From contig NZ_LAIJ01000002.1 in assembly GCF_001449115.1 (NCBI RefSeq), positions 1 through 64,000 of the forward strand: 64,000 nt of DNA, given 5' to 3'. The first letter of the stretch is position 1. Each line of letters begins with the position of its first letter. This DNA comes from Occallatibacter gabretensis. GTDB lineage: Bacteria > Acidobacteriota > Terriglobia > Terriglobales > Acidobacteriaceae. The translations under genes and the position numbers were made by a program. Below, piece after piece: positions 38,521-48,277 of the stretch. The notes beneath the pieces were generated by a model, which saw only the letters and a program-made list of their open reading frames with translations, was not told the DNA's origin and did not search any database.

Positions 38521-39747
38521 ATGAATGTTCTGACACTCAATCCCGGCGGCAATTCTCTCAAGGCCGATTTCATTGCATGTCATAACGCACAACGATATGC
38601 ATTTGAAGGAAAAAGTCGTCTCAGCGTCAGCATCGAGGACATCGGCAAGAGCCCGCAGCTCTCCATCATGCAGGACAAGAAGAAAGCAGCCACCGAGACC
38701 ATTCCTGCGGAGAGCTATTCGCAAGCCATGAGCAGTTTGCTGAAATGGTGGAAGAATCAATCACGAAACAATGATTTTCCTCAAATGTCGGATGTAGACG
38801 TGATCGCGGTTCGCGTTGTTCACGGAGCGCACGAGTTCACAAAGCCGGCGCTCATCAATTCGCATGTAAAAGCCAGAATTGTCGAGTTTGAAAAACTTGC
38901 TCCGCTTCATAACAAGAGTTCAATCGAGATCCTGGAGCCAGCCGAGCATCAATTCTCGAGAGTGCCAATGTTTGCAGTCTTCGATACTGCTTTTCACCGG
39001 ACCATGCCGGACTATGCATCGCTATATGGCATTCCAACAGAGCTAGCCGAAAAGCATCAGATCAGGCGATATGGATTTCATGGAATCTCACATCGTTATC
39101 TGCTGGAGCGTTATGCGTTTCTCGCGGGAAAAAAGCCAGAGCAATGCAACATCGTGTCCACGCATCTTGAGAGCGGCTGTTCGGTAACGGCAATTGAGCG
39201 AGGAAAGTCGGTAGACAATACGATGGGAGTTACGCCGCTCGAAGGGCTAATGATGGGCACTCGTTCCGGAGATATCGATCCGTCCGTTGTCGCACTGCTT
39301 ATGCACGAGGAGCACATGACTGTCGATGATGTCATGACGCTTCTCAACAAAGAATCGGGCCTCAAGGCAATGTCTGGAATCTCTCTTGATACGCGAGTTC
39401 TGATGAAGGTGTATGACTCGAATCCCAAGGCGAAGCTTGCCATGGATGTATTCGCATATCGCGTAAGAAAAGCCGTAGGCGCTTACATCGCGGCGCTTGG
39501 GACTGTCGATGCAGTGATCTTTGGCGGCGGCATTGGAGAGAACTCACAATTTGTTCGGAAGTATGTCTGCGAAGGGCTGCGCGGCTTCGGGCTTGAGATG
39601 GATAGTGATGCCAATGAAAGACTGATTGATATAGAAGGCAAATTATCTACTTCGAAATCTCGCCTTGACGCGTGGGTAATTCCTACCGAAGAAGGTTTGC
39701 AGATGGCTCACGAGACACATTGCGCCTATAGAGAGCGGCAGCAATAG
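38521..39747 (+). CDS. Acetate kinase family protein, isolated and atypical
   Basis: This 408-residue protein matches acetate kinase over its whole length: N7 in NPGGNSLK, the Asp of VFDTAFHRTMP, the His of GFHGISHRYL, the Arg of GTRSGDIDP, GGIGEN and the final Glu in PTEEGL. Two motifs differ from the usual form: NPGGNSLK replaces NAGSSSLK, and THLESGCSV has Glu where family members have Asn. It would interconvert acetate and acetyl phosphate, but phosphotransacetylase or phosphoketolase genes are not nearby. Base composition is lower in GC than its neighbours, which suggests transfer. The ribosome binding site is weak. Confidence 0.8.
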   Translation: MNVLTLNPGGNSLKADFIACHNAQRYAFEGKSRLSVSIEDIGKSPQLSIMQDKKKAATETIPAESYSQAMSSLLKWWKNQSRNNDFPQMSDVDVIAVRVVHGAHEFTKPALINSHVKARIVEFEKLAPLHNKSSIEILEPAEHQFSRVPMFAVFDTAFHRTMPDYASLYGIPTELAEKHQIRRYGFHGISHRYLLERYAFLAGKKPEQCNIVSTHLESGCSVTAIERGKSVDNTMGVTPLEGLMMGTRSGDIDPSVVALLMHEEHMTVDDVMTLLNKESGLKAMSGISLDTRVLMKVYDSNPKAKLAMDVFAYRVRKAVGAYIAALGTVDAVIFGGGIGENSQFVRKYVCEGLRGFGLEMDSDANERLIDIEGKLSTSKSRLDAWVIPTEEGLQMAHETHCAYRERQQ

Positions 39748-39784
39748 TGATCCTTCACGACGGGCCGATTTTCAACTTCAGGCC

Positions 39785-41065
39785 CTACTCTAAAATTTGC
39801 AGATCAAGTGGCGGCGCAATCATGCAATTCAAGCAGCGGATTCCTTCGAGCGCTCGCTTCAGCGTGGATGGCTTGCACGGCTCTACAGTGACCACAAAGG
39901 GCAGGCCATTGGCCGGGTAGCCGCCTTTCTGTGCAATGGCGCGAATATTGATCTGCTCGCGGGCCAGACCTGCGGTAATCTCAGCCACAATGCCGGGCCG
40001 GTCATTCACCAGGAAGCGGATATAGTGTGCCGTTTCCAGCTCGCCGCCTATCTGAGCCTTCTCCGTGGGAAGCTGCACGCGCCGCGATCCGGCAGCCAGC
40101 GATAGCAGATCGCTGACGACGGCCACAGCCGTAGGATGCCCGCCCGCTCCATGACCTGAGAAGACCACGTCGCCGCCGTACTTGCCGCTCAGTACAACCA
40201 TATTTTCCGTTCCACGGGACCAGGCCAGCGGAGAACGCAGACCAACGAGAGTGGGCCCGACGCTGGCGGCCAATATGCCGTTTGCCTTGTCCGCGCGTGC
40301 AATCTGGCGTATGGTGCAGCCAAGCTCGCGTGCATAGGCGAAGTCGATAGCTGAGACCTCTGTGATGGCTGAGGGAACAATCTGCTCCGGATCGACCTCC
40401 ACGCGCAAAGCCAGCCGCATCAGAATGGACAGCTTGGCGCGCGCATCGAAGCCGCCTACATCCTCCGTCGGGTCAGCCTCGGCGAAGCCTTTGGCCTGTG
40501 CATCCTTCAGCACGTCAGCGTACTCCGCGCCTTCTTCCATTTTGCTCAGGATGAAGTTGCAGGTGCCGTTCAGGATGCCTTCAACGCGTTCAATGCTGTC
40601 ACCGGCCAGCCCCTGCTCAATGCCGGGAATTACGGGGATGCCGCCGGCAACAGCGGCTCCATACTTCAGATGTCCGCCTTTCGCCGCGGCCAGCCGTTCA
40701 AGCTCCACGCCATGAAAGGCAATGAGTTTTTTGTTGGCGGTTACAACGGACTTACCAGCTTCGAGAGCCTTGCGCACCCATGCGCCTGCGGGGTCCAGAC
40801 CACCTGCCAGCTCCACGATCACATCGGCATCGGAAGCCAGCACAGCCTCGGCGTCTTCGCTCCACGTCACACTCTCCGGTACCCACTCTGCCTTCTTGCG
40901 CGCCACGTTGCGATTGAAGACATGCGTCAACTGAAGCTGCCGCGGCTGCGACTCCGTGAGGATGCGCGCCACCGAGCTGCCAACGGTTCCGAAACCGAAG
41001 ATGGCAATGCGGAGAGGCCGTGTGGATTCGGCAGAGACAGGCGTAGCGGCAAGGACTTCAGGCAC
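39785..41065 (-). CDS. hom: Homoserine dehydrogenase with ACT domain
   Basis: This 426-residue enzyme reduces aspartate semialdehyde to homoserine on the way to threonine and methionine. The nucleotide-binding motif GFGTVGSSV is near residue 23. The catalytic domain contains NGTCNFIL and the Lys/Asp region around DPTEDVGGFDA. The C-terminal 75 residues form an ACT domain (RFLVNDRPGIVAEI) that probably gives threonine feedback control. It starts at a GTG with AAAGGA seven bases upstream. No other gene of the pathway adjoins it. Confidence 0.95.
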   Translation of the reverse strand: MPEVLAATPVSAESTRPLRIAIFGFGTVGSSVARILTESQPRQLQLTHVFNRNVARKKAEWVPESVTWSEDAEAVLASDADVIVELAGGLDPAGAWVRKALEAGKSVVTANKKLIAFHGVELERLAAAKGGHLKYGAAVAGGIPVIPGIEQGLAGDSIERVEGILNGTCNFILSKMEEGAEYADVLKDAQAKGFAEADPTEDVGGFDARAKLSILMRLALRVEVDPEQIVPSAITEVSAIDFAYARELGCTIRQIARADKANGILAASVGPTLVGLRSPLAWSRGTENMVVLSGKYGGDVVFSGHGAGGHPTAVAVVSDLLSLAAGSRRVQLPTEKAQIGGELETAHYIRFLVNDRPGIVAEITAGLAREQINIRAIAQKGGYPANGLPFVVTVEPCKPSTLKRALEGIRCLNCMIAPPLDLQILE

Positions 41066-41183
41066 TGCGGATTCCTTTGATACGAAGGTATGTGATGCTA
41101 TGCCACGATGATACCTGAGTCCTTATGCGTCCCCTGTCAATTTGCTCACCACGGCCCTGGACGCGTACTAATATGGAGAATCG

Positions 41184-41609
41184 ATGCGCCGTGCACTCTC
41201 CATACTGCTCGTAGCAATCTTTGGCTTTGCGTCCTTTGCGCCGCTGGTCCAGAGCAGCCATGCGTCGCGTCTTCCTGTTTGCTGTAGACGGCGCGGAGTG
41301 CATCACTGCTCGTCTATGGGCGAGATGCCGGAGGACGCTGCGGCCCGCATCGTCGCTGCAAGCTCCGGGGCAAACTCCGGGACAAACTCTGGACCTGCGG
41401 CAACCGTTGGCGCGCCTTCGCGCTGCCCGCTTTATCCCGGCGCGCTCCATGCCACGCTCACACCGGTCTTTGCGCCCGCGCCTCAGCATTTTGTTCCTGC
41501 CGCGTCGCAGACCGTTGAGCGCATTCACGCGTTCTCCGCCACTTACGCGGATTCTTCTTCCTCCAGCGCCCACGCCGTGCGCGGACCTCCCACTGTCGTT
41601 CTCGCCTGA
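41184..41609 (+). CDS. Small exported Cys/His-rich protein of unknown function
   Basis: This 141-residue protein has a signal peptide (about 1-24). Directly after it comes VCCRRRGVHHC, a Cys/His cluster that could bind a metal such as copper. The rest is Ala/Ser/Pro-rich and may be disordered. It lies 51 bases before the TonB-dependent receptor gene on the same strand, so the two are probably co-transcribed, which suggests a role with that receptor in metal or metal-chelate uptake. I know no named family. Confidence 0.6.
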   Translation: MRRALSILLVAIFGFASFAPLVQSSHASRLPVCCRRRGVHHCSSMGEMPEDAAARIVAASSGANSGTNSGPAATVGAPSRCPLYPGALHATLTPVFAPAPQHFVPAASQTVERIHAFSATYADSSSSSAHAVRGPPTVVLA

Positions 41610-41660
41610 CACAAGAAAAACAACGAGAACTGAACAGAACATTTGGGAGGCTTTTCACTC

Positions 41661-43952
41661 ATGCGAGCTCTTGGCCTGCTCGCCGTTGCATTCATTTGCG
41701 CGGCTGTTCCTGCTTTTGCTTCCGTCTTTGCCGTAGTGCGCGGCGTGGTGCATGACGCACAGCACAGACCTGTCGCCGGCGCCACGATCACGCTGCACGC
41801 TACAAACTCAGACTTCTCCGTGCATGCCGCCTCCGGACAGGATGGAGCATTCACGCTGCCGGAGGCGTCCATTGGCCTCTACCGGCTTGAGGTGATCGCT
41901 TCGGGATTTGCAACATGGAGTGAGCCGATCACACTTGCTTCCGGAACCAATCCTGCCGTGCACATTGAGCTGGCTGTTCATGCGGCGTCAGAGACCGTGG
42001 TGGTGCAGGGAAGCGCTGACTCTGCTGCTGACACGGCCACGCCCACCACGCTCATCACGCACGCCCAGATCGACGAGACCCCCGGCGCGAGCCGCACGCT
42101 GAGCATGGCGATGATCACCGACTACGTGCCCGGCGCCTACATGACGCACGACATGCTGCACATGCGCGGCGGCCACCAGACCAGTTGGCTCATTGATGGC
42201 GTGGCGATTCCCAATACGAAAATTGCGTCCAACGTTGGCCCGCAGATCGATCCCGGCGACATTGATTCGATGGAGACACAACGCGGCAGTTACGCAGCCG
42301 ACGTCGGCGACCGTACTTATGGCGTCTTCAACGTATTGCCGCGCAATGGATTCGAGCGCAACCGCGAAGCTGAACTCGTCGTCTCCGGCGGAAGCCCTTA
42401 CAGCGGAGAAGCGCAGCTCTCCTTCGGTGATCACTCCGATAAGACAGCATGGTACGCCAGCGGAACAGGCTCGCGCTCTAACTACGGCCTGGCCACACCT
42501 GTCGCACAGATTCTGCATGATGCAACCAACTCGCAGAGCGCGCTTGTCTCCGTGATTCGCAACCAGACAGCGAAAGATCAGCTTCGCTTCGACGGTCAGT
42601 ACCGCGAGGATTTCTTCCAGATTCCTTATGACCCCAACCCGAACGACTGGGAGCAGCAGAGCGATTATTACGAATCCTACGGCCTGCGCGATGTGCAGCG
42701 TGAGCGCGATGCATTTGTGCTTGCCAACTGGGTGCACACCATTTCGCCCAAGTCGATGGTGAACGTTGCGCCCTTCTACCATTTCAATCAGGCCAACTAC
42801 GATTCGCCGAATACGGATCAACCAGTGGCTACAACATGGCATCAGGCGTCGAACTACGTCGGCGCACAAGGCGATACGCGTGCCGAAGCCGGGCCAAATG
42901 TCTTCTCCGGCGGTCTTTATAGTTTCTTTCAAGCTGAGAACGATCTCTTCGGCATACAAGTGAATGACGGCAGCACGCCCTCCCTGCCGAACACCGCTTC
43001 TAGCACCAACGCGGGTCTCGTCGAGTTCTACCTCGCCGATCATCTGCGTCTTGGCAAATATGTCACGCTGCTTGGTGGAGAGAGATTTTCCATCTATCGC
43101 GCCGGCTTGGATGAGACCGCGATCTATCCGCGCATTGGCGCAACCGTGATGATCCCGAGGCTGCACTGGGTCTTCCGCGGTTTCTACGGACACTTCTTTC
43201 AACCAGCACCGGTTCAGACCGTCTCGCAAAGTGCGCTGAATTATGTGAACGGCCAGCCTTCCGGAGAGAACACATTTACGCCGCTGCCCTCTGAGCGCGA
43301 TGAGGAGCATCAGTTCGGCGTACAGATTCCGTGGAAGGGTTGGACGTTCGACATCGATAACTTCAAGAATCGCGTCAACAACTTTCTCGATCACGCGAAT
43401 CTCGGAGCGTCGAATCTGTACTTTCCCATTGCGGTGCAGGGTGCGTTGATTCGCGCATGGGAGCTGGCAGTGCGTTCTCCCGCATCGGCCAAGTGGGGGC
43501 AGTTTCACCTGGCGTACTCAAACCAGATTGCCGAACAGCGCGGGCCGATTGTGGGTGGCTACAGCTGCACGTTGGCGGACGATCCTGCCTGCGACGATGG
43601 GCCGGGCTATGAGCCTGTCGATCATGACCAGCGGCATACGCTCAACACCGGCTTTACCGCGCGCCTGCCTTACCGCACCTGGTTCTCGAGTAACGTTTAC
43701 TACGGCTCGGGCTTCGCAAATGGGCTTGCAGATTCAGGGCAGGGACCGTATCAGGGACCATACTTGCCCGTGCACACAACCTTCGATGTTTCGGCAGGCC
43801 ATAGCTTCGGCGAGCGCTGGAAAGCGGCAGTGAATGTTGTCAACGTGACCAATCATCGCGTGCTGCTCGACAACTCCCTCACCATTGGCGGCTTCCACTA
43901 CAACGATCCGCGCATGATTTCGGCGGAGGTGCGGTATCGTTTTCACTTTTAA
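41661..43952 (+). CDS. TonB-dependent outer-membrane receptor with carboxypeptidase-like N-domain
   Basis: This protein has about 763 residues. It has a signal peptide (1-20), a CarboxypepD-regulatory-like domain (about 23-105, VRGVVHDAQHRPVAGATITL), a plug domain (about 125-235, with MRGGHQTSWLIDGV) and a C-terminal barrel ending in an aromatic residue (RYRFHF). It would import a ligand across the outer membrane using TonB energy. Ligand is unknown; the upstream Cys/His protein hints at a metal. The frame opens at a TTG at 41643, but GGGAGG ten bases before the ATG at 41661 supports that start. TonB box was not located. Confidence 0.9.
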   Translation: MRALGLLAVAFICAAVPAFASVFAVVRGVVHDAQHRPVAGATITLHATNSDFSVHAASGQDGAFTLPEASIGLYRLEVIASGFATWSEPITLASGTNPAVHIELAVHAASETVVVQGSADSAADTATPTTLITHAQIDETPGASRTLSMAMITDYVPGAYMTHDMLHMRGGHQTSWLIDGVAIPNTKIASNVGPQIDPGDIDSMETQRGSYAADVGDRTYGVFNVLPRNGFERNREAELVVSGGSPYSGEAQLSFGDHSDKTAWYASGTGSRSNYGLATPVAQILHDATNSQSALVSVIRNQTAKDQLRFDGQYREDFFQIPYDPNPNDWEQQSDYYESYGLRDVQRERDAFVLANWVHTISPKSMVNVAPFYHFNQANYDSPNTDQPVATTWHQASNYVGAQGDTRAEAGPNVFSGGLYSFFQAENDLFGIQVNDGSTPSLPNTASSTNAGLVEFYLADHLRLGKYVTLLGGERFSIYRAGLDETAIYPRIGATVMIPRLHWVFRGFYGHFFQPAPVQTVSQSALNYVNGQPSGENTFTPLPSERDEEHQFGVQIPWKGWTFDIDNFKNRVNNFLDHANLGASNLYFPIAVQGALIRAWELAVRSPASAKWGQFHLAYSNQIAEQRGPIVGGYSCTLADDPACDDGPGYEPVDHDQRHTLNTGFTARLPYRTWFSSNVYYGSGFANGLADSGQGPYQGPYLPVHTTFDVSAGHSFGERWKAAVNVVNVTNHRVLLDNSLTIGGFHYNDPRMISAEVRYRFHF

Positions 43953-43961
43953 AGTGCGGAA

Positions 43962-44708
43962 CTAAGTGGATTCGACAGCAAAGAGGCCGGGCAGCACCTC
44001 TCCGGCGTTGCCTTCCACAATTGTGTCAAAGGCCTCGGCATTCAGCGGGCGTTCCGGGCCGATGTAGATGGTCTTTGCGCCGGCCTGCCGCGCCCAGTGA
44101 ACGAAGTTTGCCGCCGGATAAACAGAACCCGACGTGCCGATGACGAACATCTGCGTGGAGCGGCTCATCTCTTGCTGAATGCGTCGCATCTCCAGCGGCA
44201 TTTCGCCAAAGAAGACGATGTGAGGCCGCAGCCGCGCCCCGCAGACGCAATGTCCCACTTCGCTCAGACTTGCATACACGCTTCGGTCTTCGATTGGAGC
44301 CGCGCCGCAATCTTGCGAGCAGCGCGATTTTGCCAGCTCACCGTGCATATGCACCAGTCGCTCGGAGCCGGCCCGTTCATGCAGGTCATCCACATTCTGC
44401 GTGCAGAGAAAAAATCGGTCGCCGATTTGTGCTTCAAGCTCTGCAAGAGCCTTATGCGCCGCATTTGGCTTAGCCCTCGCGCAATCGGCACGGCGTTTTG
44501 AATAAAACTCCCATACCAATGAGGGATTCTCTTCAAGAGCCTCCGACGTACAGATTTCTTCCACGCGATGGCCGGCCCACAAACCATCCGATGCGCGAAA
44601 GGTAGGCAGGCCGCTCTCCGCGCTGATGCCCGCGCCGGTCAGCACAAAAACGCGATCATCAGGTTGAATGGAAATCGCAGGCATACTCTGTCTTTCTGAT
44701 CTCTGCAT
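43962..44708 (-). CDS. cobB: NAD-dependent protein deacylase, sirtuin
   Basis: This 248-residue cytosolic sirtuin has GAGISAESGLPTFR at 25-38, TQNVDDLHERAG at 103-114 and the catalytic His H122. Zinc ligands are C130, C134, C154 and C156, with three residues between the first pair instead of the usual two. Y69 and R72 in FYSKRR match the Tyr-Arg pair of class III sirtuins, so it may remove succinyl as well as acetyl groups from lysines. Its ATG follows the stop of the quinone oxidoreductase gene directly, so the two are coupled. Confidence 0.92.
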   Translation of the reverse strand: MQRSERQSMPAISIQPDDRVFVLTGAGISAESGLPTFRASDGLWAGHRVEEICTSEALEENPSLVWEFYSKRRADCARAKPNAAHKALAELEAQIGDRFFLCTQNVDDLHERAGSERLVHMHGELAKSRCSQDCGAAPIEDRSVYASLSEVGHCVCGARLRPHIVFFGEMPLEMRRIQQEMSRSTQMFVIGTSGSVYPAANFVHWARQAGAKTIYIGPERPLNAEAFDTIVEGNAGEVLPGLFAVEST

Positions 44709-45677
44709 TTACGGCTCCAGCAGAATCTTGCCTGTCGTCTTGCGGCTCTCCATATCGGCATGCGCCTTGGGCGCATCTTCCAGCGAATACACATGTTCCG
44801 TGCGCAGCTTGAGCTCGCCGCTGACCGCCCATTTCAACACATCGCCTGCGCGCCACTCCAGCTCCTCACGTGTGGCGATGTAATGCCACAGCGAGGGCCG
44901 CGTAAGAAACAACGATCCTTTTGTGCTGAGCTGGATGATGTCGAACGGTGGCACCGCACCGCTCGACCCGCCAAAGAGTGCCAGCATTCCCCGTGGACGC
45001 AAGCAGTTCAGGCTGCCTTCAAATGTCGTCTTGCCCACGGAGTCATACACCACATCCACGCCACGCCCGCCGGTGATGCGCTTGGTCTCCTCGACGAAAT
45101 CCTGTTCTGTATAGAGAATCACTTCCGACGCGCCGGCTTCGCGTGAGATCTCTGCTTTCTCCGCTGTGGAGACAGTCGTAATCACCTTTGCGCCGATGCG
45201 CGTCGCCATTTGCGTGAGCAGCAGTCCCACACCACCTGCGCCGGCATGGATCAGTGCCGTTTCGCCCGCTTTCAGCGGCCATGTGGAGTAAGCCAGGCAA
45301 TGCGCCGTGATGCCCTGCAGCATTACGGCTGCGGCTTTCTCCGGCGTCAGCCCTTCCGGCACCTTCACAAGCTGCGCGGCGGGGGCCAGCGCGTACTCCG
45401 CATAGCTGCCCATCACGGCAACCGAGACGACGGTGTCTCCTACTGCAAAGCCTGATATGCCGGGACCAAGCTCTTCAATCACGCCCACCGCCTCGCTGCC
45501 CGGTGTCATGGGCAGAGTGGCCTTGTATTGTCCCCTGCGGAAGTAGGCTTCAAGGAAGTTGACGCCGATGGCCTCAATGCGGAGTAACACCTGCCCGGGG
45601 CCGGGTTGTGGAATCGGCAGTTCCACAAGCTCCAGCGCCTCCGGTCCGCCCGTAGCACGAATCTGAATGGCTTTCAT
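44709..45677 (-). CDS. NADPH:quinone oxidoreductase (zinc-free MDR family)
   Basis: This protein has about 322 residues. It has the N-terminal GroES-like fold (RATGGPEALEL, PGPGQVLLRIEAIGVNFLEAYFRRG) and a Rossmann domain with AGAGGVGLLL, typical of QOR-type enzymes that reduce quinones with NADPH and lack zinc. The frame extends to 45716, but homologues start at MKAIQI. It is followed directly by the sirtuin gene. Likely cytosolic; substrate unspecified. Confidence 0.88.
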   Translation of the reverse strand: MKAIQIRATGGPEALELVELPIPQPGPGQVLLRIEAIGVNFLEAYFRRGQYKATLPMTPGSEAVGVIEELGPGISGFAVGDTVVSVAVMGSYAEYALAPAAQLVKVPEGLTPEKAAAVMLQGITAHCLAYSTWPLKAGETALIHAGAGGVGLLLTQMATRIGAKVITTVSTAEKAEISREAGASEVILYTEQDFVEETKRITGGRGVDVVYDSVGKTTFEGSLNCLRPRGMLALFGGSSGAVPPFDIIQLSTKGSLFLTRPSLWHYIATREELEWRAGDVLKWAVSGELKLRTEHVYSLEDAPKAHADMESRKTTGKILLEP

Positions 45678-45742
45678 GTCAACGCAAGGATGCAACGGCA
45701 GGGTGGGAAGATGCAAGGCCTTGCGCTAGCAGGCCAATCTCG

Positions 45743-47017
45743 TTAGCAGACCAATCCTGACCGGCTCAGCTTGATGCCATCCAGCCGGCCCAGCAGCGTT
45801 ACCGCGATGCGCTCCGGATCAAAGAGCTGCTGCGCCATGCGCTGTACCTGCTCGGCCTGCACGGCTTCCACGCGCGCAATAATCTCGTCACTTGAGAAGA
45901 AGTGCCCGAAATAAATCTCCTGCCGCGCCAGGTTCGCCATGCGGGAGTTCGAGCTTTCAAGCCCCATCAGGATATTGCCCTTGAGCTGGTCCTTGGCGCG
46001 CGTAAGTTCTTCCGCGCTCAGCGGCTCCTGCTTCAGCTTGGCAAACTCAGTCATGATCAGGTCGATGCACTCCAGCGCCTTGCCCGCTGAAGTTCCGGCA
46101 TAGACGCAAAACGCGCCGGTATCGCGGTAAGGCGTCATGTCGGAGTAGACCGAGTAAGCCATGCCGCGCTCTTCGCGGATGGTCTGGAAGAGCCGCGAGC
46201 TCATGCCGCCGCCAAGCACCGTATTCAGAATCAGCGTGGTGAAGCGGCTCTCATCCGCTACTGGCGGCGCAGGCACACCCAGGCAGATCTGCACCTGTTC
46301 CAGCGACTTCTTGTTCTTGAGCAGAATCCGCGCACTCGAGAGCGGCGCGGGCAGCTCCGTCGTCGGTTGGCCGGGATGCAAGCCTGCAAACTTGTCCGTC
46401 ACTGCCTGCACAAACTCATCGTGGTGCAGATTACCTGCTGCGGAGAAGACCATGTTCCCAGCGTGGAAGCGGCCGAAGTGGTAGTCCAGCAGCCGCTGCT
46501 GGTCCAGCCTGGCCACGGTGGTTGAAGTGCCCAGGATCGGCTTGCCCAGCGGGTGATCCTTCCAGAAGTTCTGAGTGAACAGCTCGTGGACAAGAATGTC
46601 CGGGTTGTCCTCGTCAATCTTGATCTCTTCAAGAATCACGCCGCGCTCGCGCTCAATGTCGTTCGAAGCGAAGACGGGGTTCAGCACCAGGTCTGAGAGC
46701 ACATCGAGTGCAATCGGAACATGCTCGGCCAGAGACTTCACGTTGAAGCAAATCATTTCCTTGCCGGTAAAGGCATCCAGATTGCCGCCGATCGAGTCCA
46801 TCTCGCGCGCAATGTGCTGCGCGGAGCGGCTGCGGGTGCCTTTGAAAACCATGTGTTCCACAAAGTGCGAGATCCCGTTGATTTCAGCTTCCTCAGCGCG
46901 GGAGCCGGATTTGATCCACACTCCCATTGCCACGGAGCGCATATGCTCCATGCGTTCAGTGAGAACAATGAGCCCATTCGGGAGTACGGTGCGGCGGAGA
47001 TTACGTTCAATCGTCAT
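45743..47017 (-). CDS. M16 family zinc metallopeptidase
   Basis: This 424-residue protein has the inverted zinc motif HFVEH (H51, E54, H55) with the downstream acidic ligand in the ERGVILEEI stretch. Two M16 halves are visible. It resembles bacterial proteins related to the mitochondrial processing peptidase beta subunit, so it may degrade peptides or process proteins. No signal peptide is seen. It is divergent from rlmN with almost no space if the longest rlmN start were used. Full length for a single-subunit M16. Confidence 0.92.
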   Translation of the reverse strand: MTIERNLRRTVLPNGLIVLTERMEHMRSVAMGVWIKSGSRAEEAEINGISHFVEHMVFKGTRSRSAQHIAREMDSIGGNLDAFTGKEMICFNVKSLAEHVPIALDVLSDLVLNPVFASNDIERERGVILEEIKIDEDNPDILVHELFTQNFWKDHPLGKPILGTSTTVARLDQQRLLDYHFGRFHAGNMVFSAAGNLHHDEFVQAVTDKFAGLHPGQPTTELPAPLSSARILLKNKKSLEQVQICLGVPAPPVADESRFTTLILNTVLGGGMSSRLFQTIREERGMAYSVYSDMTPYRDTGAFCVYAGTSAGKALECIDLIMTEFAKLKQEPLSAEELTRAKDQLKGNILMGLESSNSRMANLARQEIYFGHFFSSDEIIARVEAVQAEQVQRMAQQLFDPERIAVTLLGRLDGIKLSRSGLVC

Positions 47018-47102
47018 GTCTTACCTTTATTCTAAAAGACAGGGGGAAACAGAGAGACCGATTCGGCGTAAGTTGCTGACTATCGGCTATTTGAAAAAGG
47101 CT

Positions 47103-48263
47103 GTGGGCGAAAACGAAGCCAAATTCGTGCAGATTTCCGGGGAGGAAACGGCGCCAAAGCCGCTTTTTGGATTAGATGCGGCTGGGCTGGCAGAAGTCAT
47201 GGCCACCGTCGGCGAACCTGCATGGCGCAGCCGTCAACTGGCGGAAGCCATGTATCGCCAGCGGCTTACGGAACTAGATGCAATTACTACATTCCCTAAA
47301 GCTCTCCGCGAAAGGCTCAGCACCGAAGGGTTTTCGATCGCTCGCGCGCGCATTGCGCAGGTTTTCAAATCAGTGGACGGCACCGAGCGCTACCTTGTTG
47401 AAACTCCCAAAGGCGACACAGTGGAGACGGTCTGGATGCCCGAGGGCGACGGTGGCGAGGCCGGCGACGGCTCGGAAGCCGGAGAAACGGGGAAGGGCCC
47501 AGAGCGAGACTGGAACCGCGCCACCATCTGCGTCTCCAGCCAGGTAGGCTGCGCCGTTAACTGCCAGTTCTGCCTTACAGCCAAGCTGGGTCTGCAGCGC
47601 AATCTCACCGCCGGAGAAATCGCCGGGCAGGTCATCAGCGTGCTCGATCGTCATGCCGTGGAACTGGGCCGCGATCGGATCAATCTCGTCTTCATGGGCA
47701 TGGGCGAGCCGTTTCTGAACTACGAAAGCTTCATGGGCGCAGTAAAACTGTTGGTTGAAGAATCTGGTTTAAGCCCGCAGAGAATGACGGTTTCCACCTC
47801 CGGCATTGTTCCCGGCATTGAACGCTTCGCGCAGGAGCTGGATGCGGTTCGTCCCAAGCTGGCCATCAGTCTCAACGCGCCAAATGACGAAGTACGAAGC
47901 GAGATCATGCCCATCAATCGCAAATGGCCCATTGAGGCGCTCATCGACGCCGTTCGGCAGGTGCGCCTGCGCCCGCGTGAGCGTATCACATTTGAGTACG
48001 TTCTTCTGGGCGGAGTCACGGATCGCCCACAGGACGCTCATGAAGTCGCCCGCCTCGTTCGCCGCACCGGCCTCGCAGCCAAAGTCAACCTGATCGCCTG
48101 GAATCCCGGTCCGGGAATCGCGTATCAAATGCCGCGCGAGGGTGCCGTTGAATCCTTCAAAAACGCCCTGGCCGCTGAAGGTATCACAGCCTACCTCCGC
48201 CGCCCGCGCGGCCGCGATATCTACGCCGCCTGCGGACAACTCAAGCGGACGGTGGAGGGGTAG
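47103..48263 (+). CDS. rlmN: Dual-specificity 23S rRNA/tRNA methyltransferase
   Basis: This radical-SAM enzyme of about 386 residues adds a methyl group to C2 of adenosine in 23S rRNA and some tRNAs. From the GTG at 47103 the 4Fe-4S cysteines are C150, C154 and C157 in GCAVNCQFC. The methyl-carrying Cys is near the C-terminus in AACGQL. A Gly/Glu-rich insert of about 20 residues (116-135) precedes the radical-SAM core. The frame runs far upstream through the divergent peptidase gene, so the start is uncertain: 47016, 47091, 47103 and 47127 are all possible. Confidence 0.9.
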   Translation: MGENEAKFVQISGEETAPKPLFGLDAAGLAEVMATVGEPAWRSRQLAEAMYRQRLTELDAITTFPKALRERLSTEGFSIARARIAQVFKSVDGTERYLVETPKGDTVETVWMPEGDGGEAGDGSEAGETGKGPERDWNRATICVSSQVGCAVNCQFCLTAKLGLQRNLTAGEIAGQVISVLDRHAVELGRDRINLVFMGMGEPFLNYESFMGAVKLLVEESGLSPQRMTVSTSGIVPGIERFAQELDAVRPKLAISLNAPNDEVRSEIMPINRKWPIEALIDAVRQVRLRPRERITFEYVLLGGVTDRPQDAHEVARLVRRTGLAAKVNLIAWNPGPGIAYQMPREGAVESFKNALAAEGITAYLRRPRGRDIYAACGQLKRTVEG

Positions 48264-48277
48264 GGGGAGAGTTTCGC

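Noticed and set aside
38273..38536. Minus-strand frame of 87 codons before the acetate kinase gene
   Set aside because: It overlaps the start of the acetate kinase gene and the small zinc protein, and no conserved pattern is visible.
41988..43508. Minus-strand frame of 506 codons over the TonB receptor gene
   Set aside because: Plus-strand receptor features are unambiguous; the antisense product is rich in Arg, Ala and Val without motifs.
46575..47102. Upstream extension of the rlmN frame
   Set aside because: It runs through the divergent M16 gene, has no RlmN sequence and no plausible ribosome binding site.
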